Positions 1-8,009 of a DNA stretch of 45,635 nucleotides are shown in pieces. Made by a program: the position numbers and the translations under genes. The stretch's first letter is position 1; every line of letters starts with the position of its first letter. The DNA lies in contig URBM01000001.1 of NCBI GenBank assembly GCA_900545995.1, positions 1-45,635 of the forward strand, in the 5' to 3' direction. Below the pieces are notes generated by a model. That model searched no databases and was not told where the DNA came from. It saw nothing but the letters and a program-made list of their open reading frames with translations. This DNA comes from an uncultured Collinsella sp. Its GTDB lineage: Bacteria > Actinomycetota > Coriobacteriia > Coriobacteriales > Coriobacteriaceae.

Positions 1-1
1 C

Positions 2-1300
2 GATATTACAGGCGTGCTGTTGGTATCGGCGTTGCTGCTGATGATTATGGCAGTGCGGTTTGAGGTGCTAATTGCCGGCGGCCTGGTGGCGTGCTGTGCG
101 CTGGGCTATTGCGGATCGACCGCCCATGCCAATCTTGCGCGGCGTTTTGCGCAGACGCCCTGCCTGGCGCGCGCCGTGGCGGTTTCCTATGCTGCGGGCA
201 TTTTGGTGCAGGTGCTCAACCATATGGTGATGCCTGCGGGCATTCCCCAGAAGTCTGTTCTCATTGCCTGTGCGATTGCGCTGGTGGGGCTGCTTCACGG
301 TGCCCGCCGCGCTAAATTGCGTGATGAGCCTGCGTCCGAGTTCGAGATTGCCGAGCTATCGGTCGATGCGTCGGAGCGTGGCGCCAGGTGGCACGATGAC
401 CCCGAGGCAAAGGCGGCCTTTCAGGGTGCCGTGGTACGTCTGACGGTGGCGACCGCTTGCCTCACCGGCGTGTTCGCGGCCCTCAATGCCGGCCTTACGA
501 CCTCGCATGCCGCTGGCGCTATCGATCTGGGCGACTGGCCGCGCTTGCTGCTGGTTGTGAGCGCCCTTGCCGCCGGCGTCCTGTATGACCTGCGTGGGCG
601 TTCGTATATGAATATCATCATGACGTGCGCCGCCATGCTGTCCACGCTCTCGTTCTTTGTGCTTATCACCGATGGCAACGGTGGCAACACGCTTGCCGCC
701 ACGATTATCTTTTACCTTGGCACGGGCTTTTTCGTGGTGTTCTTCACCGCGAAGTTCGCCGCGATTTCGATGTATGCCCGCTGGGCGTATCTATGGCCGT
801 GCATGGGCCGTGTTATCAACAACGTTTGCTCGATACTCGTGACGGCTCCGGCGGTGGCGATTGTCTCGAGTCAAAACGTGCTGGCGGCAGTGAGCGTCGT
901 GCTCGTGCTGTTTGTCGGCATCGCGATTTCGCTGTTGGGACAGTTTGGACAAGACGGTGAGGGCGAGGCGACGCACGGCGGGCTGGCGCTTGCCACCGAC
1001 GATCTTGGCGTGAGCTGTGAGCCCGGCCAGGCCGACACGGTGCCCCTGGAGGCGCCGGAGCTTTCGTTTGACGATCGGCTCGATGGCTTCGTTGCCGCCT
1101 TTGGGCTTACCAAGCGCGAGCGCGATGTTCTGGAGGCGCTGGTCGTTTCGGACGGCAGCGTGCAGGACGTGGCGGCGGCACTCTTCCTTTCGCGCTCCAC
1201 GCTCTATCGCCACATCGCTTCGATCAACAAAAAGACCGGTGCCTCCTCGCGCGTAGCCCTCATCAACTTCTTCTGGTCCTGGCACCCCAAGACGAGCTAA
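2..1300 (+). CDS. Membrane-bound LuxR-family regulator (5' end cut by window)
   Basis: The reading frame is open to the window edge, so the true start is probably upstream; the first internal start is a GTG at 14. The first two thirds are a string of hydrophobic helices, with membrane segments visible for example around 195-215 and 285-310 counted from the GTG. The last 65 residues are a LuxR/GerE helix-turn-helix: LTKRERDVLEAL, then a DVAAALFLSRSTLYRHI recognition region and a KKTGASSRVAL tail. This many-membrane-span plus LuxR layout is characteristic of Coriobacteriia (Eggerthella, Collinsella), where such proteins are thought to sense small molecules at the membrane and control adjacent genes. 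The ligand cannot be told from sequence. It converges on mgtA, with a palindromic repeat between them. Confidence 0.85.
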   Translation, partial: DITGVLLVSALLLMIMAVRFEVLIAGGLVACCALGYCGSTAHANLARRFAQTPCLARAVAVSYAAGILVQVLNHMVMPAGIPQKSVLIACAIALVGLLHGARRAKLRDEPASEFEIAELSVDASERGARWHDDPEAKAAFQGAVVRLTVATACLTGVFAALNAGLTTSHAAGAIDLGDWPRLLLVVSALAAGVLYDLRGRSYMNIIMTCAAMLSTLSFFVLITDGNGGNTLAATIIFYLGTGFFVVFFTAKFAAISMYARWAYLWPCMGRVINNVCSILVTAPAVAIVSSQNVLAAVSVVLVLFVGIAISLLGQFGQDGEGEATHGGLALATDDLGVSCEPGQADTVPLEAPELSFDDRLDGFVAAFGLTKRERDVLEALVVSDGSVQDVAAALFLSRSTLYRHIASINKKTGASSRVALINFFWSWHPKTS

Positions 1301-1333
1301 CCACCACAAAGGGGACAGGCACCTTTGTGGTGG
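1301..1333. repeat. CCACCACAAAGGGGAC hairpin repeat, copy 1
   Basis: Inverted repeat with arms CCACCACAAAGG and CCTTTGTGGTGG around a short GGACAGGCA-type centre. It begins directly after the LuxR stop codon and lies between two convergent genes, so it could also serve as a two-way terminator (TTTT follows on the plus strand). Other copies are at 4087, 32001 and 33326, with a half copy near 32200. Confidence 0.85.
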
Positions 1334-1371
1334 TTTTGCCCTTGGGCTGTCTACTGTGGCGGCTCACCGTG

Positions 1372-4002
1372 CTACAGCAGCTCGCCGTGGCGGGCAATGT
1401 AGCGGCGCTTTGCCAGTTGGGTGAGCGCGATGTAAGCGGCAACAATGCCGATGAGCAGCACGAAGAAGCTCGGCGGCAGCGGCATGAGGCCCAGCGCATC
1501 GGCGATGGGGCTTGCCGGCAGCCAAGTGACAAGCGCCAAGCCCAGGACGGTGAGCACGCACAGCGCGGGGGCGGCGTGGTCGCACGGGTTCGGCAGGCGC
1601 GGCGAGCGCAGCATGTTGATCACGAGCGTCTGCGACCACATGGACTCGACAAACCAGCCGCTCTGGAAGATCGCGGCGAAGGTCGCCATGCCCGTGACGT
1701 TGCCCGCGGCGGCAAGCTCGGACCAGCTTGCGCCCACGGTGGCAGGGCACACCACAAAGAAGAGCGCGGCGAAGGTCACGATGTCAAACAGCGAGCTCAC
1801 GGGGCCCAGCTCGAGCATAAAGCCCTTGATGGACGCAGCGTCCCAAGCGCGCGGACGGGCGGTCCAGGCGTCGTCGACGGTGTCCCACGGCAGCGCGATG
1901 CATACGATCTCGTAGACCAGCGACAGCAGCACCAGCTGCAGGGCGCTCATGGGCAAAAACGGCAAGAACAGGCTCGCGACGGTCACGGACAGCACGTTGC
2001 CAAAGTTGGAGCTCACCGTGGTCTTGAGGTACTTGAGCAGGTTGCCGTAGGTGCGGCGGCCTTCGATGATGCCGCGCTCGAGCACGCCCAGGTCCTTCTG
2101 AAGCAAGATGATATCGGCGGATTCCTTGGCAATGTCGACGGCCGAATCGACCGAGATGCCGCAGTCGCTCGCGCGCATGGCGGCGGCGTCGTTGATGCCG
2201 TCGCCCATAAAGCCCACGGTGTGGCCGAGCAGCTCGCGCATGACGCGCACCAGGCGCGCCTTCTGCAGCGGCGAGAGCTTGGCGAAGAGGTGGGTTTTCT
2301 CGGCGCGCTCGGCAAGTTCGGCGTCATCGAGCGCATCGATCTCGGAGCCCAGCAAGACGTTGCTCGCGTCGATACCGATCTGCTCGCAGACGGTGGCGGC
2401 GACGCGGTCGTTGTCACCGGTCAGGACCTTGACCGCTACGCCCTTGGCCTCGAGCGTGGCGACGGCGCCCGCGGCACTTGCTTTGGGAGGATCGAGGAAG
2501 GCCAAAAAGCCCATCAGCACCATGTCGCATTCGTCGGCGATGCCAAACTCGCCCACGCAGCGCGGATTGGTTTTCTGCGCCACGGCAATCACGCGCAGGC
2601 CCTCGGCGTTGAGCCCGGCGACCTGCTTGCGAATCTGAGTGAGCTTATCTTCGGTGAGCGGCTGGGCGATGCCATCGATTTCGACAAAGGAGCAGATTTC
2701 GAGCATCTCTTCGGCAGCGCCCTTGGTGACCATCTGGGTTTTGCCTTGGGCGTCGGCTACAACTACGCTCAGGCGACGGCGCGAGAAATCAAAGGGCACC
2801 TCGTCGACCTTGGTGTAGCGGTCGCGCAGGCTCTGGCCCAGCATGGAATCGGGCACGACGGTCGAGGGCGTCACGTCGGCGCGGTCGATTACGGCCAGGT
2901 CGATAAGGTTTTTGAGGCCGGTCTGGAAGAAGCTGTTCAAAAACGCATGGCGCAGCACACGTGCGTCCTCGTTGCCATCGGTGTTGAGGTAACGCTCGAG
3001 CACGATGCGGTCTTCGGTGAGGGTGCCGGTCTTGTCGCAGCACAGCACGTCCATGGCGCCGAGGTTTTGGATCGCCGGCAGCTCCTTGACGATAACCTGA
3101 CGACGAGCGAGGTCCTTGGCGCCCTGTGACAGGCTCGTGGTCACGATGACGGGAAGCATCTGCGGCGTGATACCTACGGCCACGCTCGTGGCGAACAACA
3201 ACGCGTCGATGACGTTGCCCTTGGTGGCGGCGTTGATGGCAAAGACGACAAGCGCCATGGCGGTGCCGTTTTGCACGGAGGTGCCGGTAAAGACGATGTT
3301 CTTGCAGGTAGAGAGCGGCAGCGCAGAGCGATCGGCGCCCTCGACGACGGTGATGGCAGCGGTCTTCTCGACGGCCTCGCTCTCGCCGGTGAGTGCGGAC
3401 TCGATGACAAACAGGTCGCGCGCGGTGATGATGCGGGCGTCGGCCGGCACCATGTCGCCGGCAGAGAGACGGATCACATCGCCGGGGACGAGCTCGTCGA
3501 AGGGGATCTCGGTGCGCTCGCCGTCGCGCAGGGCGGTGCAGGTGTTGGAGACCAGGTCCTTGAGGGCCTCGGCTGCATTGCCGCTGCGGGCTTCCTGGAT
3601 AAACTTCATGCCGCCCGATACCAGCAGCATGATGCCGATGACGATGACCGTGGAGGGGTCGCGCTGCGGCTCGGGCACGGCGAGCACGTCGATGTAGAGC
3701 GAAACCAGCGCGAGCGCGGCGAGGATGCCGGCGAAGGGGTCGATGAACGCGTCGGCGATGCGGCGGGCTAGCGTCTTGGTCGGCGCCTCGATGGTGTTGG
3801 GGCCGACGGCGTCCAGGCGCTCGGTTGCCTGCTCGGCGGTGAGGCCTTTTGCCGTGGCATCGAGCAGCACGGGGGTGTTCTCGGCGCTATGGGTGGCGGC
3901 GAATATAGTGTTCTTGGCAAGGCCGGTGTGAGCGGCAGGGCGCGCCGTGCGGCGGCGCTTGGAGATAGCTTCGAGTACCGTGGCGGTTTTGAGCATCAGC
4001 AT
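1372..4002 (-). CDS. mgtA: Magnesium-translocating P-type ATPase (MgtA/MgtB type)
   Basis: 876 residues, the usual size for a type IIIB P-ATPase, which imports Mg2+ across the cytoplasmic membrane at the cost of ATP. Visible motifs are the phosphorylation site DKTGTLTEDR, the TGES actuator motif (ALTGESEAVEKT), the hinge GDGINDAAAMRASDCGISVD, and membrane helices clustered near residues 75-130, 250-320 and in the last 200 residues. The N-terminal cation-transporter domain (TAEQATERLDAVGPNTI) is present. The ATG at 4002 is preceded by a strong AAGGAGG site. The long upstream region (4003-4441) carries a possible leader peptide and a stable hairpin, which suits the leader-mediated control known for mgtA in enterobacteria; that regulatory link is inference. 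Confidence 0.93.
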   Translation of the reverse strand: MLMLKTATVLEAISKRRRTARPAAHTGLAKNTIFAATHSAENTPVLLDATAKGLTAEQATERLDAVGPNTIEAPTKTLARRIADAFIDPFAGILAALALVSLYIDVLAVPEPQRDPSTVIVIGIMLLVSGGMKFIQEARSGNAAEALKDLVSNTCTALRDGERTEIPFDELVPGDVIRLSAGDMVPADARIITARDLFVIESALTGESEAVEKTAAITVVEGADRSALPLSTCKNIVFTGTSVQNGTAMALVVFAINAATKGNVIDALLFATSVAVGITPQMLPVIVTTSLSQGAKDLARRQVIVKELPAIQNLGAMDVLCCDKTGTLTEDRIVLERYLNTDGNEDARVLRHAFLNSFFQTGLKNLIDLAVIDRADVTPSTVVPDSMLGQSLRDRYTKVDEVPFDFSRRRLSVVVADAQGKTQMVTKGAAEEMLEICSFVEIDGIAQPLTEDKLTQIRKQVAGLNAEGLRVIAVAQKTNPRCVGEFGIADECDMVLMGFLAFLDPPKASAAGAVATLEAKGVAVKVLTGDNDRVAATVCEQIGIDASNVLLGSEIDALDDAELAERAEKTHLFAKLSPLQKARLVRVMRELLGHTVGFMGDGINDAAAMRASDCGISVDSAVDIAKESADIILLQKDLGVLERGIIEGRRTYGNLLKYLKTTVSSNFGNVLSVTVASLFLPFLPMSALQLVLLSLVYEIVCIALPWDTVDDAWTARPRAWDAASIKGFMLELGPVSSLFDIVTFAALFFVVCPATVGASWSELAAAGNVTGMATFAAIFQSGWFVESMWSQTLVINMLRSPRLPNPCDHAAPALCVLTVLGLALVTWLPASPIADALGLMPLPPSFFVLLIGIVAAYIALTQLAKRRYIARHGELL

Positions 4003-4086
4003 AGGGTCCTCCTTGTTGAAGGGAGTTAGCGTACGTGTCGTATTTGCTTCAAAAAACCTAGATGTCGCTCACGTCAAGCTCACGAA

Positions 4087-4121
4087 CCACCACAAAGGGG
4101 ACACAGGCACCTTTGTGGTGG
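4087..4121. repeat. CCACCACAAAGGGGAC hairpin repeat, copy 2
   Basis: Same palindrome as at 1301, here in the mgtA leader. The hairpin can be extended outward by CACGAACC at 4081-4088 pairing with GGTTCGTG at 4133-4140, so mgtA mRNA may carry a long stem between the leader peptide and the gene. Confidence 0.8.
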
Positions 4122-4144
4122 TTTTGACGATCGGTTCGTGGCGC

Positions 4145-4216
4145 TTATGCGAATACGGAATCCTTGCGGCGTGCCGAGGGCGACATGCAGGTTTTTCGAC
4201 TATGACTGCCTTCCAT
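4145..4216 (-). CDS. Possible 23-residue leader peptide upstream of mgtA
   Basis: A short frame (MEGSHSRKTCMSPSARRKDS followed by VFA) starts at an ATG preceded, five bases away, by AAGGAGGT, a perfect match to the anti-Shine-Dalgarno. It ends about 140 bases before mgtA on the same strand, and the stable hairpin at 4081-4140 lies between the two. The arrangement of leader peptide then stem then Mg2+ transporter recalls MgtL of Salmonella, but the peptide is not proline-rich and shares no sequence with MgtL. No clear promoter was seen upstream. It may equally be chance. Confidence 0.35.
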   Translation of the reverse strand: MEGSHSRKTCMSPSARRKDSVFA

Positions 4217-4430
4217 GGCACACCTCCTTAAGGCCGGGCGCAGCGCGCTTTGGGTATCTCGTACCCTTTTTAATTCGCCCGTATTCTTGACGAGGGGGTT
4301 TATCGTGTCAACCCCATTGTTCGGAAAACCATTGCCCCTGACAAAGCCTTTACAGAATGCTGTGGCCTTAAAGCACACCCGCATCGACGCTTCGCCTGCG
4401 CTAAACTGGAAGGCATGTACGCGATTACGA
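4217..4430. other. Intergenic region between mgtA leader and pyrE
   Basis: No gene seen. It holds a small hairpin GGGTA-N5-TACCC (about 4252-4265) followed by TTTTT on the plus strand. It must contain the pyrE promoter, but no convincing -35/-10 pair was found. Confidence 0.4.
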
Positions 4431-4441
4431 GAGGAGCCCGC

Positions 4442-5125
4442 ATGGAGGCTTACAAGCAAGAGTTCATCAAGTTTATGGTTGAGTCCGACGTTCTTAAGTT
4501 CGGCAGCTTTACGCTCAAGAGCGGCCGTCAGTCCCCGTTCTTTATGAACGCCGGCGCTTACGTGACGGGCTATCAGCTCAAGAAGCTGGGCGAGTATTAC
4601 GCCCAGGCCATCCACGATAACTTTGGCGACGACTTTGATGTGCTGTTTGGACCGGCCTACAAGGGTATTCCGCTGGCCGTCGTGACCGCAATTGCCTACC
4701 ACGAGCTGTACGGCAAGGAGGTCAAGTACTGCTGCGACCGCAAGGAGGCCAAGGACCACGGCGCCGACAAGGGCAACCTGCTGGGCTATGAGCCCCAGGA
4801 CGGCGACCGCGTGGTCATGGTCGAGGACGTTACCACCAGCGGCAAGTCCATCGACGAGACCTATCCCAAGGTTAAGGCTGCTGCCGATGTCGAGATCAAG
4901 GGCCTGATCGTGTCCCTCAACCGCATGGAGGTCGGCAAGGGCGGCGTGACCACCGCGCAGAAGGAGATCGAGGCCAAGTACGGCTTCCCCGTAGCGAGCA
5001 TCGTTTCCATGGCCGAGGTCGTCGAGACCCTCTACAACCACGAGATCGACGGCAAGGTCGTCATCGATGACGAACTCAAGACCGCCATCGACGCCTACTA
5101 CGAGCAGTACGGAGCCCGAGAGTAG
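4442..5125 (+). CDS. pyrE: Orotate phosphoribosyltransferase
   Basis: Transfers the phosphoribosyl group of PRPP to orotate to give OMP, the fifth step of pyrimidine synthesis. The PRPP-binding motif VVMVEDVTTSGKSIDE lies at about residue 125, with FGPAYKGIPLA near residue 65 and the substrate segment GSFTLKSGRQSPFFMNAG near residue 20. I chose the ATG at 4442 because GAGGAG sits five bases upstream and the protein then begins MEAYKQEFIKFM; an in-frame ATG at 4415 would add nine residues without a good site. The length (227 residues) fits the family. It stands alone, without other pyr genes, and the stop codon runs straight into the structured repeat at 5125. Confidence 0.95.
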   Translation: MEAYKQEFIKFMVESDVLKFGSFTLKSGRQSPFFMNAGAYVTGYQLKKLGEYYAQAIHDNFGDDFDVLFGPAYKGIPLAVVTAIAYHELYGKEVKYCCDRKEAKDHGADKGNLLGYEPQDGDRVVMVEDVTTSGKSIDETYPKVKAAADVEIKGLIVSLNRMEVGKGGVTTAQKEIEAKYGFPVASIVSMAEVVETLYNHEIDGKVVIDDELKTAIDAYYEQYGARE

Positions 5126-5308
5126 TTACGGCGTTTTACCAAACGCCGTAACCGGCCGACGCTGCGCGCCGCCCAGGGCGACAATTTGTCATTCAAAAGG
5201 CGAGGCATGACCAGAAGGTCAATGCCTCGCCTTTTTCATGCCAACTTGTTCGCCCTGGACGCCGCTCGCTGTCCGTCCTCTTCTTGCGGCGTTGTCTTGC
5301 TCCGGATG
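5125..5308 (+). repeat. 184-bp compound-hairpin 3' element, copy A (after pyrE)
   Basis: Begins at the last base of the pyrE stop codon. First stem: GTTACGGCGTTT / AAACGCCGTAAC with a TACC loop (5125-5152). Then CCGACGCTGCGCGCCGCCCA, an outer stem CCAGGGCG (about 5173) with CGCCCTGG (about 5250), and nested inside it AAAAGGCGAGGCATGACC / GGTCAATGCCTCGCCTTTTT, which looks like an intrinsic terminator. The tail CGCTCGCTGTCCGTCCTCT runs to CCGGATG at 5308. A second copy of identical length follows hspR at 29127; shorter relatives lie at 8010, 23744 and 44912. Confidence 0.8.
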
Positions 5309-5380
5309 GGTAGTCACCTTGCTCGCTCTGGCGGGCTTTCGCTGTCGTTGCCAAAACATCGGCGTTGCCGTTGTTGGGGG

Positions 5381-5463
5381 TAGTCATTGGGGACGTTCTT
5401 AAACGACTAGGCGTTGGGGACGTTCTTGTTTGACTAGTCGTTTAAGAACGTCCCCAATGACTA
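5381..5463. repeat. 30-bp perfect inverted repeat of the GGGGACGTTCTT family
   Basis: Arms 5381-5410 (beginning TAGTCATTGGGGACGTTCTT) and 5434-5463 are exact reverse complements over 30 bp. The 23-base centre contains a third copy of TTGGGGACGTTCTTG. A half copy is at about 29318. It lies between the pyrE element and the convergent RpiR-type gene. Confidence 0.85.
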
Positions 5464-5498
5464 GTTAGAGATAAGCGTTCGAAAATCCACGCTCGTCG

Positions 5499-6353
5499 CT
5501 ACTTGAGCCCGGGCAGGCGGGTGTAGGGGAACGAGCGCTCCAGGAATTCGGAACAGCGGTCGTAGTCTTTGGCAAAGTAGCTGCTGTAGAGCGAATCGAG
5601 CACGTATTGCACGGCGATGTGGCTCGCGAACTGCGTGATGCGATGCGTCATGCTCTCGTGGTCGCTCACCGTAAGGTAGACGGCAAAGCCAGGGTGAATG
5701 CGCGCGCAATAAGGCGTGCCGATGACGATGACCGGGACATGCCGGCTGCTGAGGATCGGCAAGATGTCCTTGAGGTTGGGGGCAAGGCCGCTGTAGGAGA
5801 TGACGATTGCCACATGGCCGGGGCCCGAGGCGAGTGCTGTTCGCACCTGGGCCTCGACACCGTCGTGGCACGTCGCGCTTTTACCGGCGGAGAGCAGGCG
5901 ATCGCGGAACATTCCCGCTGGATAGAGGTTGTGCGAGCCCGTGTAGATGTCGACCTGTCGGGCGTTCGCGATGAGCTTGGCGGCGTGGTCAAGCTGCGCG
6001 GGGTCGAGCAGCTCCTGCGTCTCGGCCAATGTGGTCTGGTAGAGCCCCTCCATGCGTTCCATAACCTGTGCAGGGGTGGACGTAGCATCGAAGGGAAAGT
6101 TGATATCCACGTCGCGGCGGTTTCCTGCCTCGGTTGCCAGGCGAATAAGCTCGACCTTGAGATCCTTGAAGCCCTCGAGGCCGAGCTTTTTGCAAAAACG
6201 GTGCACGCTCGCGACCGAAACGTTGGTGCGCGCGGCAAATTCCTTAATAGAAAGTCCACGGATGTCCTCGCCGATGGCAAGGGCTGCAATGCCGAGTTGT
6301 TGCTCGGTAGGGGTGAGGCCCTGCGCCTCGGTGATCTTGCGTTTGATATCCAT
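5499..6353 (-). CDS. RpiR/MurR-family transcriptional regulator (HTH + SIS)
   Basis: 284 residues, normal for the family. Residues 1-80 are the RpiR helix-turn-helix (GLTPTEQQLGIAAL, then LSIKEFAARTNVSVASVHRF). Residues about 120-260 are a SIS sugar-phosphate-binding domain, with ARQVDIYTGSHNLYPAGMF and GPGHVAIVISYSGLAPNLKD forming the phosphate-binding loops. Such proteins respond to phosphosugars and control sugar or amino-sugar catabolism. It is transcribed divergently from the PTS IIA-Glc gene at 6680, so control of that sugar-uptake component is a reasonable guess. The ATG at 6353 has only a weak upstream ribosome site (GGGAGTTCGC). Confidence 0.88.
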   Translation of the reverse strand: MDIKRKITEAQGLTPTEQQLGIAALAIGEDIRGLSIKEFAARTNVSVASVHRFCKKLGLEGFKDLKVELIRLATEAGNRRDVDINFPFDATSTPAQVMERMEGLYQTTLAETQELLDPAQLDHAAKLIANARQVDIYTGSHNLYPAGMFRDRLLSAGKSATCHDGVEAQVRTALASGPGHVAIVISYSGLAPNLKDILPILSSRHVPVIVIGTPYCARIHPGFAVYLTVSDHESMTHRITQFASHIAVQYVLDSLYSSYFAKDYDRCSEFLERSFPYTRLPGLK

Positions 6354-6601
6354 GCGAACTCCCGCACTCGCTAAACCGGCTAAAAGGGGACAGGCTTATT
6401 TTGGCACGTTTCGGCCGGTATCAGGAAGTGTCAGGGACGGGGCGGCGGCAGGACTCGAGAACGAAAAGAAGTGTCGGGTTTTGCGCGCCCGCTTCTGCCC
6501 GTCCCGTACGCGGGCGATACTCGGCTTATCGACCCGCGATGCAAAGGAGATGCTCATCCCACGAGCACTACCGGGAAGGGCTCGCGATTCGAGTCCTCAC
6601 C
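6354..6601. other. Divergent intergenic region rpiR-type / IIA-Glc
   Basis: No gene seen. At 6387-6405 there is a half copy of the GGGGACAGGC repeat (AAAAGGGGACAGGCTTATTT), and a second GGGACGGGG lies at about 6434. The rest has no structure I can support. Confidence 0.4.
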
Positions 6602-6630
6602 TTAGCATTTGAACCATTTGGCACTATAAT
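6602..6630 (+). promoter_or_regulatory. Sigma-70 promoter for PTS IIA-Glc gene
   Basis: TTAGCA (6602-6607), 17 bases, then a consensus TATAAT (6625-6630), with the gene start 50 bases further on. Confidence 0.6.
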
Positions 6631-6679
6631 CACCATAGGCATGCGCAAAACGTTGCGCTTAATCAAGAGGAGAAAACGT

Positions 6680-7216
6680 ATGGGTCTGTTTGACATGTTC
6701 AAGAAGAAGGCTGAGCCCGCGGCAGCTGCTGCTCCGGCCTCCATCTCTGCTTCTGCCGGCGCCGACGTGTTGTGCTCGCCCGTCAAGGGCAAGGTCATCA
6801 AGATGGCCGACGTGCCCGATCCCGTCTTTGGTGGCGAGGTTCTGGGCAAGGGCTGCGCCGTGTGGCCCGAGGACGACCTGGTCTACGCTCCCTGTGACGG
6901 CAAGGTGACCGTCACTATGGGTCACGCCGTGGGCCTGCAGTCCGATAGCGGCATCGAGGTTCTGGTGCACGTTGGCGTCGATACCGTCAACATGAACGGC
7001 GACGGCTTCGAGGGCTTCGTCAAGGCCGACGACGTCGTGAAGGCCGGCCAGCCCATGCTCAAGATCGACCGCGCCAAGATTGCCGCTGCCGGTTACAAGG
7101 ATTGCGTCGTCGTGGCCGTGTCCAACACCGCCGAGTTTGCCGACGTCGAGCTCGCCGTCGAGGCTGAGTCTGCCGTCGCCGCCGGTGACGCCATCGTTAA
7201 GGTCGTTCGCAAGTAG
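6680..7216 (+). CDS. crr: PTS glucose-type IIA component
   Basis: 178 residues with the full EIIA-Glc fold. It starts MGLFDMFKKKAEP, and a short Ala/Pro linker is followed by the beta-sandwich: SPVKGKVIKMADVPDPVF, GEVLGKGCAVWPED and APCDGKVTVTMGHAVGL. The active-site region GIEVLVHVGVDTVNMNGDGF carries the phosphorylated histidine (VHVGVDT). The protein accepts phosphate from HPr and passes it to the IIB domain of a sugar permease. The ATG at 6680 is preceded by AAGAGGAG. No IIBC gene is adjacent, so it works with permeases encoded elsewhere. The gene has its own promoter and terminator and looks monocistronic. Confidence 0.93.
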   Translation: MGLFDMFKKKAEPAAAAAPASISASAGADVLCSPVKGKVIKMADVPDPVFGGEVLGKGCAVWPEDDLVYAPCDGKVTVTMGHAVGLQSDSGIEVLVHVGVDTVNMNGDGFEGFVKADDVVKAGQPMLKIDRAKIAAAGYKDCVVVAVSNTAEFADVELAVEAESAVAAGDAIVKVVRK

Positions 7217-7240
7217 ACTGCGACAACATAAGGATGTGCA

Positions 7241-7272
7241 AGGGCGGTCGGGTTATCCGGCCGCCCTTTTTT
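7241..7272 (+). terminator. Intrinsic terminator of the IIA-Glc gene
   Basis: Stem GGGCGGTCGG / CCGGCCGCCC (one wobble pair) followed by TTTTTT. Confidence 0.85.
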
Positions 7273-7448
7273 AATAGGCCTAGCAGGTGCATTTTATTGC
7301 AGGGGGTTTGCTTTACAGGCCATTCGCTCGTCAAATTGAGCCGTCTGCGCTTTTGCGACGCAGGGGTTGGGCCGGGCCGCTAATATGGACTTGCTGTTAC
7401 GACGTGCGCTGTGCGGGGAACGCGGCGCCGCTTGTTTGGAGGAATGTC

Positions 7449-8006
7449 ATGAAAAAGAAGCTGCTGCTTGCGCCCCTGATGGCCGCTTTGGTTGCGTGCG
7501 TGGTTTTGCTTTCCGGCTGCGGAGGGCCTTCGGTGGAGGAGCTCATCACCAGCGACCTTACGAGCCAGTTTGACGAGATCAAGAACGGCGGCGATGACTT
7601 CCTCTCCGGTCTGAAAGAGGCTTCGGGCGACGAGTTTGAGCAGCTGGGCATCGATCCCAAGGAGTACGCCAAGAGCTATCTCGAGGGTTTTGATTACAAG
7701 ATCGGCGACGTGACGGTCGACGAGGACAAGGGTACCGCGACTGCCGAAGTCACCATCACTTGCAAGTCCATGAACAAGATCGTCGAAGATTTCGCCACCC
7801 AGTATCAGGAGAAGATTGCAGCGCTCGACGAGCTGCCGTCCGAGGACAACCTGTACAAACTTGCCGGCCAGGTGATGGTCGATGTGACCAAGGCCGCCAA
7901 GCCCAAGGACACCAAGGTTACCTTTAAGTATTCCGCCAACGAGGATAACGAGTGGTCTGCCGACGATTCCGCAACCACCGAGATGATGAATGCGATGATG
8001 AGCTAG
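7449..8006 (+). CDS. Small secreted lipoprotein of unknown function
   Basis: 185 residues. It begins MKKKLLLAPLMAALVACVVL and ends its signal peptide with a lipobox LSGC (residues about 22-25), so the mature protein should be lipid-anchored on the outside of the membrane. The mature part is acidic with alternating helix and strand (a helical DLTSQFDEIKNGG segment, then a beta-rich YKIGDVTVDEDKGTATAEVT region), a layout seen in DUF4878/DUF5105-like lipoproteins; no family could be assigned with confidence. GGAGGA lies six bases before the ATG at 7449. An upstream in-frame start at 7287 would put the signal peptide in mid-protein and was rejected. The stop codon is followed by the structured 3' element. 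Confidence 0.8.
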   Translation: MKKKLLLAPLMAALVACVVLLSGCGGPSVEELITSDLTSQFDEIKNGGDDFLSGLKEASGDEFEQLGIDPKEYAKSYLEGFDYKIGDVTVDEDKGTATAEVTITCKSMNKIVEDFATQYQEKIAALDELPSEDNLYKLAGQVMVDVTKAAKPKDTKVTFKYSANEDNEWSADDSATTEMMNAMMS

Positions 8007-8009
8007 TTC

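Noticed and set aside
1327..3129. 600-codon open frame on the plus strand across mgtA
   Set aside because: It is the antisense shadow of the P-type ATPase gene, has no recognisable domains and no ribosome site.
4003..4080. Mg2+ riboswitch (M-box) before mgtA
   Set aside because: The short leader next to the gene shows no M-box core; only the repeat hairpin and the possible peptide were found.
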